The notes under the pieces are model-generated. The model was given only the letters and a program-made list of their open reading frames with translations. It made no database searches and had not been told where the DNA came from. Positions 1-11,905 of a DNA stretch of 64,000 nt are shown here, in pieces. Positions within the stretch are counted from its first letter, which is position 1; every line of letters starts with the position of its first letter. A program made the translations under genes and the position numbers. The stretch spans positions 14,905,670 to 14,969,669 of the forward strand of contig OZ038467.1 of assembly GCA_964036295.1 (NCBI GenBank), read 5' to 3'. The DNA is from Plumapathes pennacea (Eukaryota > Cnidaria > Anthozoa > Antipatharia > Myriopathidae).

Positions 1-745
1 TGACGTAGACAAATGCGATAAATAATATAAGGAACATTACACAACTAGATGCACTTTTTCGTGGACATAGCAACCATATTGGCATGCACACCTTTTCAGC
101 GCTTTGCTACATCTTTATTTATGGGAAAATTGGTCTTCTGAAAAACATAGGGAAGGTATTTCTGGGTCACTAAATTTAAAGATTTTCCAAGCGGCTTGTG
201 CCTTCGAACTCACACAAACTTATGTTCGTACGTACACCAGGAAAAGTGCTCGTTATGCCTGCCATCCTCTTTTTGTGTAAAATATATGGTTACATCGTAC
301 GCATTTTATATTCTCATTACACATTTTTTGGGATCACTCCGTGTAGGACTATGCAAATGCGCAGAATGCAGCGCAATAACTGCTGACTTATCTAGATTTG
401 ATAGCTCCTTCAGATTTCATGCAAGTGAAGAGATAGTTACCTAGTTCTCTTCACATATGTAATTATTGCTGGTAAGAGATTGAAAAGAGAAAATATTGCA
501 AGGGTCAAGAAGATCAGGAGTTGCTTGGGTGTTATTGCACTCTTCTCTGAACCTATTACTACTGTATGGTAATAGTATAGTATTACTGATGACTCCTAAA
601 AAAAAAAAATACAAATAATTTTTTACCCTGATATTTCCTGGTATATAAGTTGATAATATGCAGCATGCTAACAGCAGCTGAAGAGACCAACAGTGCTTTT
701 TGTGTAAAAGTGATAACTTACATGTGTGATTGTGGCCGGCTCCAG
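1..745. other. Intron or upstream sequence of the UBE2L3-like gene
   Basis: No exon was recognised here. The first part of the UBE2L3-like protein (roughly its first half) must lie upstream of the window, because none of it can be read in these 745 bases. An A-run at about 599-609 is the only low-complexity feature. Confidence 0.5.
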
Positions 746-1459
746 ATTAACTTCAAGACCAAGATCTACCATCCAAATGTTGATGAGAAAGGTCAAGTGT
801 GCCTACCAATCATTAGCCCTGAAAACTGGAAACCAGCTACCAAAACAGATCAGGGTAAGATCACAGAGCAAATTCTCCTAACATTTGTACACATTTTAAT
901 AATGCAGATGTGGTGAGAATTTATAGCTGCATCAGTTCATTTAATAGTGATCAGAAGCAAGCTTCTCTTTTTGGTACATAGTCAGTTATAGTATATGTAG
1001 ATTGATGTGGAGAAAGTGGCATGTGGTCTCTCATTTAGGAGTTGGTCAGACTGCCATTTTCCCAATAATACTTGTATATTTTGCACAAGGCAAGGTTGGG
1101 AGAATACATGACAGTCTCATGTTACGAGAAGTAGTTAGTAAATTACACTTGATCTGTACTGTAGATATTTAGATAAAGTGGTCAAAGTATGAAAGGAGAA
1201 ACTTTAGTTTGCTGGCATCTAGCAATGGAAGGATTAATACACTTCATGTTTTTAGTGTAATACAGGTATACAGTATTCTCACTATTTCAACTTGTCTTTG
1301 TCAGTGATCCAAGCTCTGGTAGCTCTTATCCATCACCCAGAGCCAGAGCATCCACTTCGAGCAGATCTGGCTGAGGAATATTCTAAAGATAACAAGAAGT
1401 TCATGAAGGCTGCTGAAGATTTCACAAAGAAGCATGCTGAGAAAAGGCCCAGTGACTGA
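746..1459 (+). CDS. UBE2L3: UBE2L3-like E2 ubiquitin-conjugating enzyme, 3' two exons (partial)
   Basis: E2 enzymes take ubiquitin from E1 as a thioester and pass it on. UBE2L3 (UbcH7) works mainly with HECT and RBR-type E3 ligases in cytosol and nucleus. Exon 746-854 encodes the central UBC core, including the YHPN turn and GQVCLP, whose Cys (codon 800-802) is the catalytic cysteine; it runs to the KTDQ residues. It ends in phase 1 at the donor GTAAGA (855). Exon 1305-1459 follows the acceptor TTTGTCAG and encodes the C-terminal helices with [14 protein letters not shown] and [10 protein letters not shown], then TGA at 1457-1459. Joining G+TG restores the Val of the family's DQVIQ segment. 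The 5' exons are outside the window. The match to animal UBE2L3 is strong throughout, so the family is secure; orthology rather than a UBE2L3-like paralogue is inferred. Confidence 0.9.
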
Positions 1460-1952
1460 ATTTGTGACTTCTTACATATAGGAGTGCATGACTAAAGTTC
1501 CTTAAAATGCTGGATTTTTGTGTGCAAGACCATAAAAATTGGCTGTACTTTTAGCAGAGTTTGTATTTGTATCTTGAAGTTGCAGTTTATTTTTAATTTC
1601 AATTTTCCATTGTAGTGGTGTGAAGGAAACTAGTCATTATCCTTGTACAAATGATCATGTAGCATTAAGTATCAGTAAGGTTCTTGCATCCATCTTTGGA
1701 GGTCTTTTGTTATAGCAACTACACAGCTTTCTGATTTTGCTCCTATGTAATCATAGCTGAGTTTAAAGTAGTGTAAAATAATCACGCCAAAACAGTTTTG
1801 TAAGTGCATGTAAAACCTTACTGAATCAATATTTAAAGCAGCTTTTTTTTTTCTTTCTGTCTTTTACTATTTCATGGAAACATTGTTATGCTAAATGGAT
1901 TGTCCAATTCACTATTACAAGAAGAAGATAAAGACTTAGTCTTGTAAATACT

Positions 1953-1958
1953 AATAAA
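1953..1958 (+). promoter_or_regulatory. AATAAA polyadenylation signal of the UBE2L3-like gene
   Basis: A canonical AATAAA lies about 495 bases after the stop codon in T-rich sequence, which is a reasonable 3' UTR length. No other AATAAA was noted between the stop codon and this point. Confidence 0.5.
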
Positions 1959-4273
1959 AGACTTTCTTTAGTCCAAGACCTCTGAAGTGGTATGTGTGAG
2001 CCTTACTACATGTTTTCCTACACTGGTTTAGTTTGCATGGCAGACATAAAGTATTGGTTTCAAAAAACAGTGAAACCTTTTATGAACAATGACTGCTTCT
2101 ATTTCTCAAAGAATCAAAACCATGTTGTTCTTGCTGACTATCGTGTCTGCTGCAAATCCTTAAGTCTAACTCATTCCCTCAGCAATAATATTTTCCATTG
2201 ATCTAAGGGCACATTGTCTTGGGTCCATTTCTGAATAGGAATACCTAAAATGACCCAACGTGTTGCATGTTGCAGGGAAATTTTTGTTTAAAATTTGTTT
2301 TTGGAAACCTTCACACTATCGTTTAGAACTGCTCGTGATACCCCTCTACCCAAGTCAGCTTCAAACCAAAGAATTTTACGGATCAACATCACTATTCCTA
2401 CCCTGGAATAGACACAATTGAACGTGCATTCAATGGTTATCTGACTCTGAGTTGGAATTTTTATGGTAGCAACTATAAGTCAAGTAAAAAGAACTTGTAG
2501 ACTTCTTTCCAGCATTCACTCATTTTCTCCTGAGCTCAATGCAGATTCCTTCTAAAACCATTCCTTAGGAGGATAGAAGTGTTCATAGTTGGTACAATAC
2601 CGTAGTTATAGCAGCTATTGTCTGATCAATTTATTATTAGATGTTGTGTTTTTACTACACTGAGTATCTGTCGTTAGAGTTACAAACGAGAAACCTGAGT
2701 GGACGAGTTGGTCCTTGCACTCCCACAGTTTCCGTCTGATTGGATATCTTTTCCTCGGCCAATCAGCGCCCAGAAGGTACAAACTGAAATAAAAATTCCG
2801 TATGTCTTTCCGCACCTCGTAAGGACGTGTTGGATTGAGTTCGTTAAAGGACTTAACCTCTATTGTTTATTGTTTATTTAACTTCGCCAAACTAATAGTA
2901 CAACTAGTTACATAAACAAGAGCATACAAATATACAGGAAAAGGCGGGGTACCCACAACAGCTTGCGGCCAATTTAATACCGTGGACCCTTAAAGACTAA
3001 AAATATGTTTTAAATATAGTAAACTAGTTCAAAGGGGGTAAAAACTAAAAACTTCAAGGGTGAAAACTAAAAACAGCAAGATGGCGTAACTAGTAATACG
3101 TGAGCGGAGCTCCATTATTCGTCTTGGTAATTCTGTAAGGGAGTATGGCAAGACAAGTGACTTATTGAAACTCGTTCACATTCACTGCAAGAGCATGCAC
3201 AATGGAACATAGGCTTTTTAAATATTGATTACCCATAAGTCAATAGGGTCGGAATTTCGAATTTCCCGGTTTCTTTTCATTGAAAATACAGTTACTTCCA
3301 CTAAACAAGCGCATTGGGAACACCGCTGAGCGAGTTCTAACACCTCGGACTCGATTGAGATTTTTCGTTAGTCACTTATATGTAACATGTTCCTGCTCAA
3401 AGGTATAAATGGACTTTACAAGAGGCATATAATAGGTCATTATTTCGACCCCAGGGCCCGGTTGTTCGAAATCCGATTAAGCTAATCCAGGATTAACGAA
3501 GTTCTTTCTCTCGACCTCTCTGCCAATATGCTGCAGGGTTTTGTTTGAAGATGGATTAAAAAGCTTGTTCCAGCTCGTTGTGGACGACACCTTCACATTT
3601 TCAGGCTTATAAATGGCGGGAAAGGTTAACATTTGGTTCTCACCAAATGTCTCGTTTTGAGGTTCATAACACGTGTATGGCATTTTGGCGCGAATTGAGA
3701 TCTTACTGTGCGTTTGGTTAAGAAATATTACTTGTCACATCAGTTTTGCTTTCGTGCACCAGAGATAACCAACTTGTGCTGTCGTACTTGTGCTGTCGCT
3801 CTTTCCGCCTGTTGGTCAGGCGAGCCTGGGGTTCAGGTTAAATTCCTGGGGTTTAGTTTTAATTCCGTGTTACAATTCATCAAAGGTCTCTGTACTCCAG
3901 CTGCACTACTTGACACCCTGACAGGAAAACCACTTAAACAATATAGTACTGTGTATGCTATAAGCCATGTTATCATCACACCAAATCCAAAACCATTTTG
4001 TCTGGCTTGTGGTCAAAGTTGAGACTTGATTTTGCATTCCAACGTCACGGCCACACGCGAGCGCAAGGCATATCAAGATTTTTTCTTTCAAGCGGTTGAG
4101 TTTTGAAAACTATTGATGAAGTAAGTGTACTATTATGCATGCAGTGTTGTATTTTGATATTTTATCTCGTGAATATTTGATTGGGTAAACTTTCGCCCAA
4201 GCGATAACAGGCGAGGTTAAGCTACGATCTCGTGTTACCGCAGGGAGCCTTTTAACAATTGACCTTTTAGAGA

Positions 4274-4302
4274 GGGGGGGGGGGGGGGGGAGGGGGGGGG
4301 GG
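4274..4302. repeat. Poly-G tract
   Basis: A run of 29 bases is all G except for one A at 4291. A second G-run lies at 4523-4539. They give spurious poly-Pro and poly-Gly ORFs and could form G-quadruplexes. Length polymorphism or sequencing error is likely here. Confidence 0.85.
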
Positions 4303-4522
4303 TATTTGAAAACATGGGATGACAACAGACGTATTCTTGGTCAACAAAATACTATGTGAAGTTAGATGTGGGAAATGTAAAGTTAAAAAATATATGACCA
4401 AACATCTAATGCGCGTCATTTATCTTCTCTACTAATGCGTGCATGAAGTCGACAGAATAGAAATGGGGGAATGGGGAGGCTTATTAGAGAGGGGGAGCTT
4501 ATTTTTAACTTTTGCCTCGTAC

Positions 4523-4544
4523 GGGGGGGGGGGGGGGGGTGGGG
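4523..4544. repeat. Second poly-G tract
   Basis: A run of 17 G, then T, then GGGG, upstream of the first exon of the VWA gene. Confidence 0.85.
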
Positions 4545-4769
4545 CTTATTAGAGCATTTACGGTGCAACCCGCTGGCTTTTCAGAAATACCCGTTCCTTC
4601 TACTCGCCCTCTTTTCTCCCTTAATTGACTTTGCGACCATTCATGTCGATGACAAGTTTGACTGAGGTGGTTGCATTTATGTAGTAAGGACCTATCGACT
4701 TTCTTAGTGCTCGTGGCTACACTTTTATTCCGAGCCGGTTTTTGCTGGATTTGTGGCTCATTCTGCAAC

Positions 4770-7700
4770 ATGCGTGGGTGTACAGAAGTTGTGTCCATAT
4801 TCCTTTGTGGTTTGGCTCTTTCCGTCTGGGCTGAGAATGGAGGTCAGCACCAAACCACAGGAGAAGAGGGTGAGTATGATACAGCACAATTGAACTCAGT
4901 GATTATGAAGGGTTATCAGCAAATATGACCTGACTCACGACTAGGTTATCAAGTGTCTGGTGTAAAATGGTCTAGAAACAGTATCAATCCTGATAGCACT
5001 AAAATAATCGTAAGGAAATTGCTGGCTCGTTTCAATCGTCAGAGCAATAACTGGATTGATTTCTTCGTGCATCGGATCGTATTCGGCCCACACTAATAAG
5101 TCCGGCGCAAAGGTGATGTCAATGCAAACCAATGGAGAAGCAAAAAACTTACTTCGGAAGTTCGGATACGTCGATTTCTTATGCTGACTGTCTCCAGACC
5201 TTGTCTCGTTTCCGAAGAAACTGAGTTGCAAGCAAATTTGTCAGGTCACAAAGTGATTTAATAAAACTGATATTACGATAGCTGTAGAGCGTTCTTTCGT
5301 GATTCACACGGTCTGCCCCTGGGTGTCTGTCAGCACCCCCCATAAAGTCCAACATGGCTCGTCACGACCAACCAAGATTTCGTCTGGCAAGTATGATTGC
5401 GTGGGTCCGGCTGTCTTGTTCGGTTGACGGCAACGATAGCAGAAGTCATCCGGATTTATTGACTCAGTCGTGTGTAAAAAAAAATACACAAATGTCTGAT
5501 TATTGCTCACGCCAGCGTCGAATTGTTTAAACAACTGACATACGAGATATATATTTATTTCTGACTTGGCCGGCAATGAGAGAAAGCCGTCATCGAAAGG
5601 GAAAAACAACCAGGTCAAAAGAACGCCCCTTCATTCTATTCATGGGCTTTGAAATTGGCCCTCTGGGTTTTGCTTCGTTGTGGTCCCATAAATTTCCTAA
5701 GTAGGGGTCTGGCTAAAGGGACAAAAACAACAAAACGAGAATTTTGAAGAGTTGTTTGTTGTTCGACAACACCCCAATCTGATCATTGATCTTTTCGAGA
5801 GACCTGAAAAATTGGCCTGCAGTTGGATGGATAGATATTGAAGTGCCTCACAATAGAAGTGCATATTGCGAGACTAAGCTAAATTCATCTGCAGTTATTT
5901 GTTTCCTTAGTTACATAGTTTTTTCGTTGTTATTTACCAAAGAAGCATTTAGAACTGCGCGAGTCATTTGACAAAATAAACAGCCGGACAAATCGGATCA
6001 TTCTTGGGTCAGACCAATCTTTCCGGCGGAATGCAATTTAGGTTTAGATTTCACCTCCCGTCTACACGAAAATGATTGAACTCGGAGTTGAAAATGCCAT
6101 CGATTCGAAACCACTGCCACAAATGGATTGTTTTTCAAACGGCTTTAAACTCTCTTCAAGCTATCATGAAGCTGTTGGTTTGGGCTCCGTTCTTAATTTG
6201 ATTCGTGACCTTTGCTTCTGCAAGTGGGCAATTTATTCCAAAAGAGCATTAAGACAGCTTATATGCTGCACTTTCATGGAAGTTTCCAGTGAAATTTGTT
6301 GAGGGTCTAGTCAGTAAATATGTATGGTTTTGAGACTTCCCCAACCGAGAAAATATTGACAACGTGAACTGACGGTTATTAGAATGTACTCATTGAGAGG
6401 TGACTGACGGTCAAGAATTGCTTGCATATCCCAGCACGCAAAGCATCATGGACAAACAAAAGTGAGTTTGAAAAAAATATTGAAAATATAAGGTGGCCGT
6501 GGCTCAAATGTCATTGTTCGGATTATGAAGCTCTTCCTGTACGATTTGTAAAAGTTCTTGGTACTCTTTTTCGTGAATTCAAAAACCTGCATGGGCTTGG
6601 GTTGAGCACCGAGAAGACGACTGACATTTCCGGCTAAAACTTGCGATAACTAAAGCAATACGAGGCAGGGTAACCATGGGGATTTTTTGACAACGTTTAA
6701 GTTTAGATGCTTTATGTCGCAAAGCAAAATAAGATGTGTCAATTCGTGATTATATCTGTCTGTTCTGACATGTTTTCCTATTCCAACAGAACTACTGAAA
6801 GTTCCCTCTCCACAAGAGACAGCCGACAAAATATTGAAGTACATGATGCACAGAGACCGGGACAGGCGCCAAGCTGTCGACAAAACGAACAATGTAATCT
6901 TCGTCATTGATTCGTCCAATTCCATAAGACCACGTGACTTCCTCGTGGGACTGGAGGCCCTGAAAACGTTGATAAGCAGGGCCTCACCACAGTCCCGGTA
7001 CGCTTTTGTTAATTTTGCAACCGAGGCAGAGTTGGTCAGTGGGTTCGTCGGACCAGATGAGGCGTTCAGCGTGGCAGATAAGATACCTCGCTTGGCCGGC
7101 CTGACCAACACCCAAGCAGCTCTCTCGCTGTGTCTGGACAGATTGTACGGAAACGAAAGGTAAGGCGGGAACTAAAACACCTTAGTATACTGTGATTGCT
7201 TATTTTGCACAGAAAATTAGATGAATCTAAGTTTAGCTTTCATGTGTTTGTTAGGAATCTAGCTGGAGTAGCCAGTACGCGCATCTTTATCTTTAAGACC
7301 TTCACAAGGGCCGTCACATAGAAACATAATAATGTGGGAGTTGAGGTAATTGCACAACAAGCGGGTTTTTTTTTTTAAACGACTTGGTGCTTTAGTTCCG
7401 TGACAATTTTTTAAAGATTTTAAAGGGTCTTTAATAACGTTTCAGTCATGTCGTTTGATATATTTCAACCTAAACATTCTTCGTGAATTTTTCACGGTAC
7501 TTTTTGATCAAATTCTGTGAAGATACTTAACATATTGACTAGCAAATACAATGTTCCTCGCATTCTGTTTGAATATATATTGACGACTTGTTTTATGTTG
7601 GCTTATAGTTTTATTTTAATCTTTTTCAGCTCTGGTTTTAATCTTCAAGGTTACAGGAATGTAGTCCTCATAACGGATGGACTGTCAAACACAGAAAGTC

Positions 7701-7921
7701 ACTTGACACAGCTCAAGGCGTTTGATCTCAAAGCCGGTGGAGCGGAAGTGTTTGTGGTGGCCGTGGGCGGGTTTCAATACGGACTCCAAGAAATCATCAG
7801 CATGGCATCTTCTACAGATGCCCACATCTATCGCGTGAACAGCTTCCAAGGTTTGCTGGAAGTTGTTACACTCATCCCGCCATACCCCACGCCATCGGGC
7901 CCCATGTATGAGTTGCCATAG
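4770..7921 (+). CDS. Small secreted VWA-domain protein (three exons)
   Basis: The inferred exons are 4770-4869, 6790-7159 and 7630-7921, giving 253 residues (762 coding bases, exactly in frame). Exon 1 starts MRGCTEVVSIF and encodes a hydrophobic signal-peptide-like stretch, then ends in phase 1 at the donor GTGAGT. The exon 2 acceptor TTCCAACAG restores the frame. Exon 2 ends at AAAG/GTAAGG, and exon 3 follows CTTTTTCAG. Exons 2-3 encode one von Willebrand factor A domain with the full MIDAS set: DSSNS (first Asp codon 6909-6911), the Thr in LTNTQAAL, and the Asp in ITDG. VWA domains of this matrilin or collagen-VI-like type bind proteins through a divalent metal. Exons 2 and 3 are well supported. 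Exon 1 is inferred from phase and signal peptide, and a further exon in the 1.9-kb intron cannot be excluded. The last exon is duplicated at 22526-22817. Confidence 0.72.
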
Positions 7922-9575
7922 TAACAGAGTTTAAATTGCCATAGTATTATAGTGATGTCGTTGCTTTGCGTCTGCAAGAGAGCGCCCCAAAACTAATAGT
8001 GCAGCAAATTAACGAATAGGAACAAATGTTTATTTACTCTCTACATACAGACTGTATTACATAGTATATTTACATAAATTTCCCTACTTGAAAAATCCTA
8101 TAATTCGACCTAAAGCCTGCGTTTCCCTATAGATCAATGTCGATCGACACAAATCCGCCCTGTTGCTATAGAAACGTTATATTAATAAATCTGTGGTCAT
8201 GAGTATCCTGCTAACTCAGAAGAGTTCTTTTTAAATTGAAACTGCTAAACGTTTTTTATTGTTGCCGTTTCCCAGAATGCATTGCACACTACACTATTGA
8301 ATCGCCAGATTTTAAATCCGGCTCTTGGGCAATATTTCCCGGCATTCTAATTTATCCACTTGTAGAAATAATGCTGCGAAGTTGTGCTTAACTTACTAAA
8401 AATATATTAGCAGTTGCGGCGTACGAAATTCAAAAGTACCAACAAAATATAACTGATCCTCATCATCTGCAAATAAGTTTAAAAACGAAATGGGACAACA
8501 AATTAATGTAGTTATATTGTACAAAACACTGATTATCAACTGTTCTGTAGATTATTGACGTCTCACTAGCCTCACAGGCACTTGCTGTACACCTCTCCGG
8601 GTCTGATATTAAACTGTACTTTGCGTTTGTTTATATGCCTGTCTTTAGAGCTTTGTACGGCCAAAGATTGCAAGTGGCCACCTAAATTTTTCTAGTTCCT
8701 GACTGACTGGTCAGCGTCTATTATGTTCAGCTACGTATATTTACGTAATTCACAGCGTATTCCTTCAATCCTACACCTATGTCAGACGCAGCTCTTAAGC
8801 ACATGCGCCGAACCTAATGACAACGAGGAAACACCATTGTTTGAGCTATTTTACATTATGTTCGCCACATTTGAGGAGTGGCGTCTGAAACAGGCCTTGG
8901 CAAAGAAACGCAGTGCAGATTTTAATAATCAGTTCGTTGAAAGTGCCGAGCACAACGTAGACACGGTTCTGTTTTCATGTTTTCTGAGCAATTTTTGTTA
9001 CAGTGTGATCCAAGGTGCAAATTCATCGTCCGTATGAACTCATGTCGCCGTCCGATTAATTTCAGTCAGCCACTTTTACTGCTTTAGTATATAAATCCAT
9101 TGCTTGTTCGCAAATATAGTTATCACCTTTATAGTTTCTTCATGTATTCCAGTAATTTATGCTTCAGTCTTCAGTGTTACTAACAGCTTTGTCGAGTGAT
9201 CTGGGCCACCATCATAATCAGCCAGCACTGCGTCAGGCAAAAGTTGCCCATACGACCCAGTGTGTTGATGTTCTTCCTTTTAATATCCTCTCCATTTTAA
9301 AGCTTTCGCGAGTGTCTCCAGAGTAGCTTGATGGTCAGCCAAGCTTGATGTTATGAATAATTTGCTAGCTGGAACTTGTGCAGCCAAGCTCAATGTCATA
9401 GCTGGTTCAATCTCCATGTTTTACGAGCCAGTAATTTGAGTCGCTTTGCTGGAGGATTCGTGTGCGAATTTCGGGCACCTTCATAGTCAGCCAGCCGCTT
9501 CAATGTGCAGCCAAGAAGTGCCGGGCCTTCATCTCCTCGGAGTAATTTCTGTCGCATTGCACGGGCTTCCTTGTC
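7922..9575. other. Intergenic region between the VWA gene and receptor A
   Basis: It is duplicated nearly base for base at 22818-24328. It holds a 104-codon ORF at 8723-9037. From about 9180 to 9575 it holds the decayed 3' end of receptor A's TPR array, which can still be recognised from cagccaagc and gtcagccagc words on the - strand. Confidence 0.6.
8723..9037 (+). other. 104-codon ORF of unknown status, duplicated at 23638-23952
   Basis: The ORF starts MFSYVYLRNS and ends with GANSSSV. No domain is recognised. The duplicate is the same length and also open. By eye the copies differ at about five amino acids and about three silent sites, which does not suggest selection on protein sequence. 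It may be a last exon of something, or a chance ORF kept open because the duplication is recent. Confidence 0.2.
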
Positions 9576-11905
9576 TCATTCCAGGGCACCTTGATAGTCA
9601 GCCAGCTGAAACTGTGTGAAGCCAAGCTGGTCATAAGAGCGGGCTGTGTCTTCATGTTCTCCGAGTAATTTCTGTCGCATTACTAGTGCTTCTTTGTGTG
9701 ATTCCAGGGCACCTTGATAGTCAGCCAGCTGAAACTGTGTGCAGCCAAGCGAGTGGTAAGAGCGGGCTGTGTCTTCATGTTCTCCGAGTAATTTCTGTCG
9801 CATTACTAGTGCTTCCTTGTCTGATTCCAGGGCACCTTGATAGTCAGCCAGCTGAAACTGTGTGCAGCCAAGCGAGTGGTAAGAGCTGGCTGTGTCTTCG
9901 TGTTCTCCGAGTAATTTCTGTCGCATTACTAGTGCTTTCTTGTGTGATTCCAATGCACCTTGATAGTCAGCCAGCTGAAACTGTGTGCAGCCAAGCCCGT
10001 GGTAAGAGCTGGCTGTGTCTTCATGTTCTCCGAGTAATTTCTGTCGCATTACTAGTGCTTCCTTGTCTGATTCCAGGGCACCTTGATAGTCAGCCAGCTG
10101 AAACTGTGTGCAGCCAAGCGAGTGGTAAGAGCTGGCTGTGTCTTCGTGTTCTCCGAGTAATTTCTGTCGCATTACTAGTGCTTTCTTGTGTGATTCCAAT
10201 GCACCTTGATAGTCAGCCAGCTGAAACTGTGTGCAGCCAAGCCCGTGGTAAGAGCTGGCTGTGTCTTCATGTTCTCCGAGTAATTTCTGTCGCATTACTA
10301 GTGCTTCATTGTCTGATTCCAATGCACCTTGATAGTCAGCCAGCCGAAACTGTGTGAAGCCAAGCGAGTGGTAAGAGCTGGTTGTGTCTTTATGTTCTCC
10401 GAGTAATTTCTGTCGCATTACTAGTGCTTCCTTGTGTGATTCCAGGGCACTTTGATAGTCAGCCAGCTGAAGCTGTGTACAGCCAAGCTCGTGGTAAGAG
10501 CTGGCTGTGTCTTCGTGTTCTCCGAGTAATTTCTGTCGCATTACTAGTGCTTCCTTGTGTGATTCCAGGGCACTTTGATACTCAGCCAGCTGAAACTGTG
10601 TGCAGCCAAGCGAGTGGTAAGAGCGGGCTGTGTCTGCATGTTCTCCGAGTAATTTCTGTCGCATTACTAGTGCTTCCTTGTGTGATTCCAGGGCACTTTG
10701 ATAGTCAGCCAGCTGAAACTGTGTGAAGCCAAGGTCGTGGTAAGAGCGGGCTGTGTCTGCATGTTCTCCGAGTAATTTCTGTCGCATTACTAGTGCTTCC
10801 TTGTCTGATTCCAGGGCACTTTGATAGTCAGCCAGCTGAAGCTGTGTACAGCCAAGGTCGTGGTAAGAGCGGGCTGTGTCTGCATGTTCTCCGAGTAATT
10901 TCTGTCGCATTACTAGTGCTTCCTTGTGTGATTCCAGGGCACTTTGATAGTCAGCCAGCTGAAACTGTGTACAGCCAAGCTCGTGGTAAGAGCTGGCTGT
11001 GTCTTCGTGTTCTCCGAGTAATTTCTGTCGCATTACTAGTGCTTCCTTGTGTGATTCCAGGGCACTTTGATAGTCAGCCAGCTGAAACTGTGTACAGCCA
11101 AGCTCGTGGTAAGAGCTGGCTGTGTCTTCGTGTTCTCCGAGTAATTTCTGTCGCATTACTAGTGCTTCCTTGTGTGATTCCAGGGCACTTTGATAGTCAG
11201 CCAGCTGAAACTGTGTACAGCCAAGCGAGTGGTAAGAGCGGGCTTTGTCTTCGTGTTCTCCGAGTAATTTCTGTCGCATTACTAGTGCTTCCTTGTGTGA
11301 TTCCAGGGCACTTTGATAGTCAGCCAGCTGAAACTGTGTGCGGCCAAGCGAGTGGTAAGAGCGGGCTGTGTCTTCATGTTCTCCGAGTAATTTCTGTCGC
11401 ATTACTAGTGCTTCCTTGTGTGATTCCAGGGCACCTTGATAGTCAGCCAGCTGAAACTGTGTCCAGCCAAGCGAGTGGTAAGAGCGGGCTGTGTCTTCAT
11501 GTTCTCCGAGTAACTTTTGTTGCATTACTAGTTCTTCCTTGTGTGATTCCAGGGCACCTTGATAGTCAGCCAGCTGAAACTGTGTACAGCCAAGGTCGTG
11601 GTAAGAGCGGGCTGTGTCTGCATGTTCTCCGAGTAATTTCTGTCGCATTACTAGTGCTTCCTTGTGTGATTCCAGGGCACCTTGATAGTCAGCCAGCTGA
11701 AACTGTGTCCAGCCAAGGGCGTGGTAAGAGCGGGCTGTGTCTGCATGTTCTCCGAGTAATTTCTGTCGCATTACTAGAGCTTCCTTGTGTGATTCCAGGG
11801 CACTTTGATAGTCAGCCAGCCGAGACTGTGTACAGCCAAGCTCGTGGTAAGAGTGGGCTGTGTTTTCATGTTCTCCGAGTAATTTCTGTCGCATTGTTAC
11901 AGCGT
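9576..11905 (-). repeat. 123-bp tandem repeat (TPR array of receptor A)
   Basis: About 19 units of exactly 123 bp encode 41-residue TPRs of the form MRQKLLGEHEDTA..YH.LG.TQFQLADYQ.ALESHKEALV (dots variable). Units are nearly identical. Around 9780-10270 a two-unit (246-bp) block, alternating HKK and DKE types, is itself repeated. The opposite strand is open over long stretches as a by-product of the repeat. Confidence 0.93.

Larger units (their letters stand above)
1960..4769. other. Intergenic region, no gene recognised
   Basis: Only short, unconvincing ORFs are present. Around 3450-3505 there is a stretch (GGGCCCGGTTGTTCGAAA-like, then GATTAAGCTAATCC) that resembles a dispersed element common in cnidarian DNA. 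Two long G-runs lie near the right end. Confidence 0.5.

Noticed and set aside
4110-4325. Pro-rich ORF, and Gly-rich ORFs near 4471-4665 and 62356-62604
   Set aside because: They depend on poly-G or poly-C runs and have no other support.
6422-6637. Possible extra exon of the VWA gene in intron 1
   Set aside because: No splice signals that keep phase 1 on both sides, and no recognisable domain.
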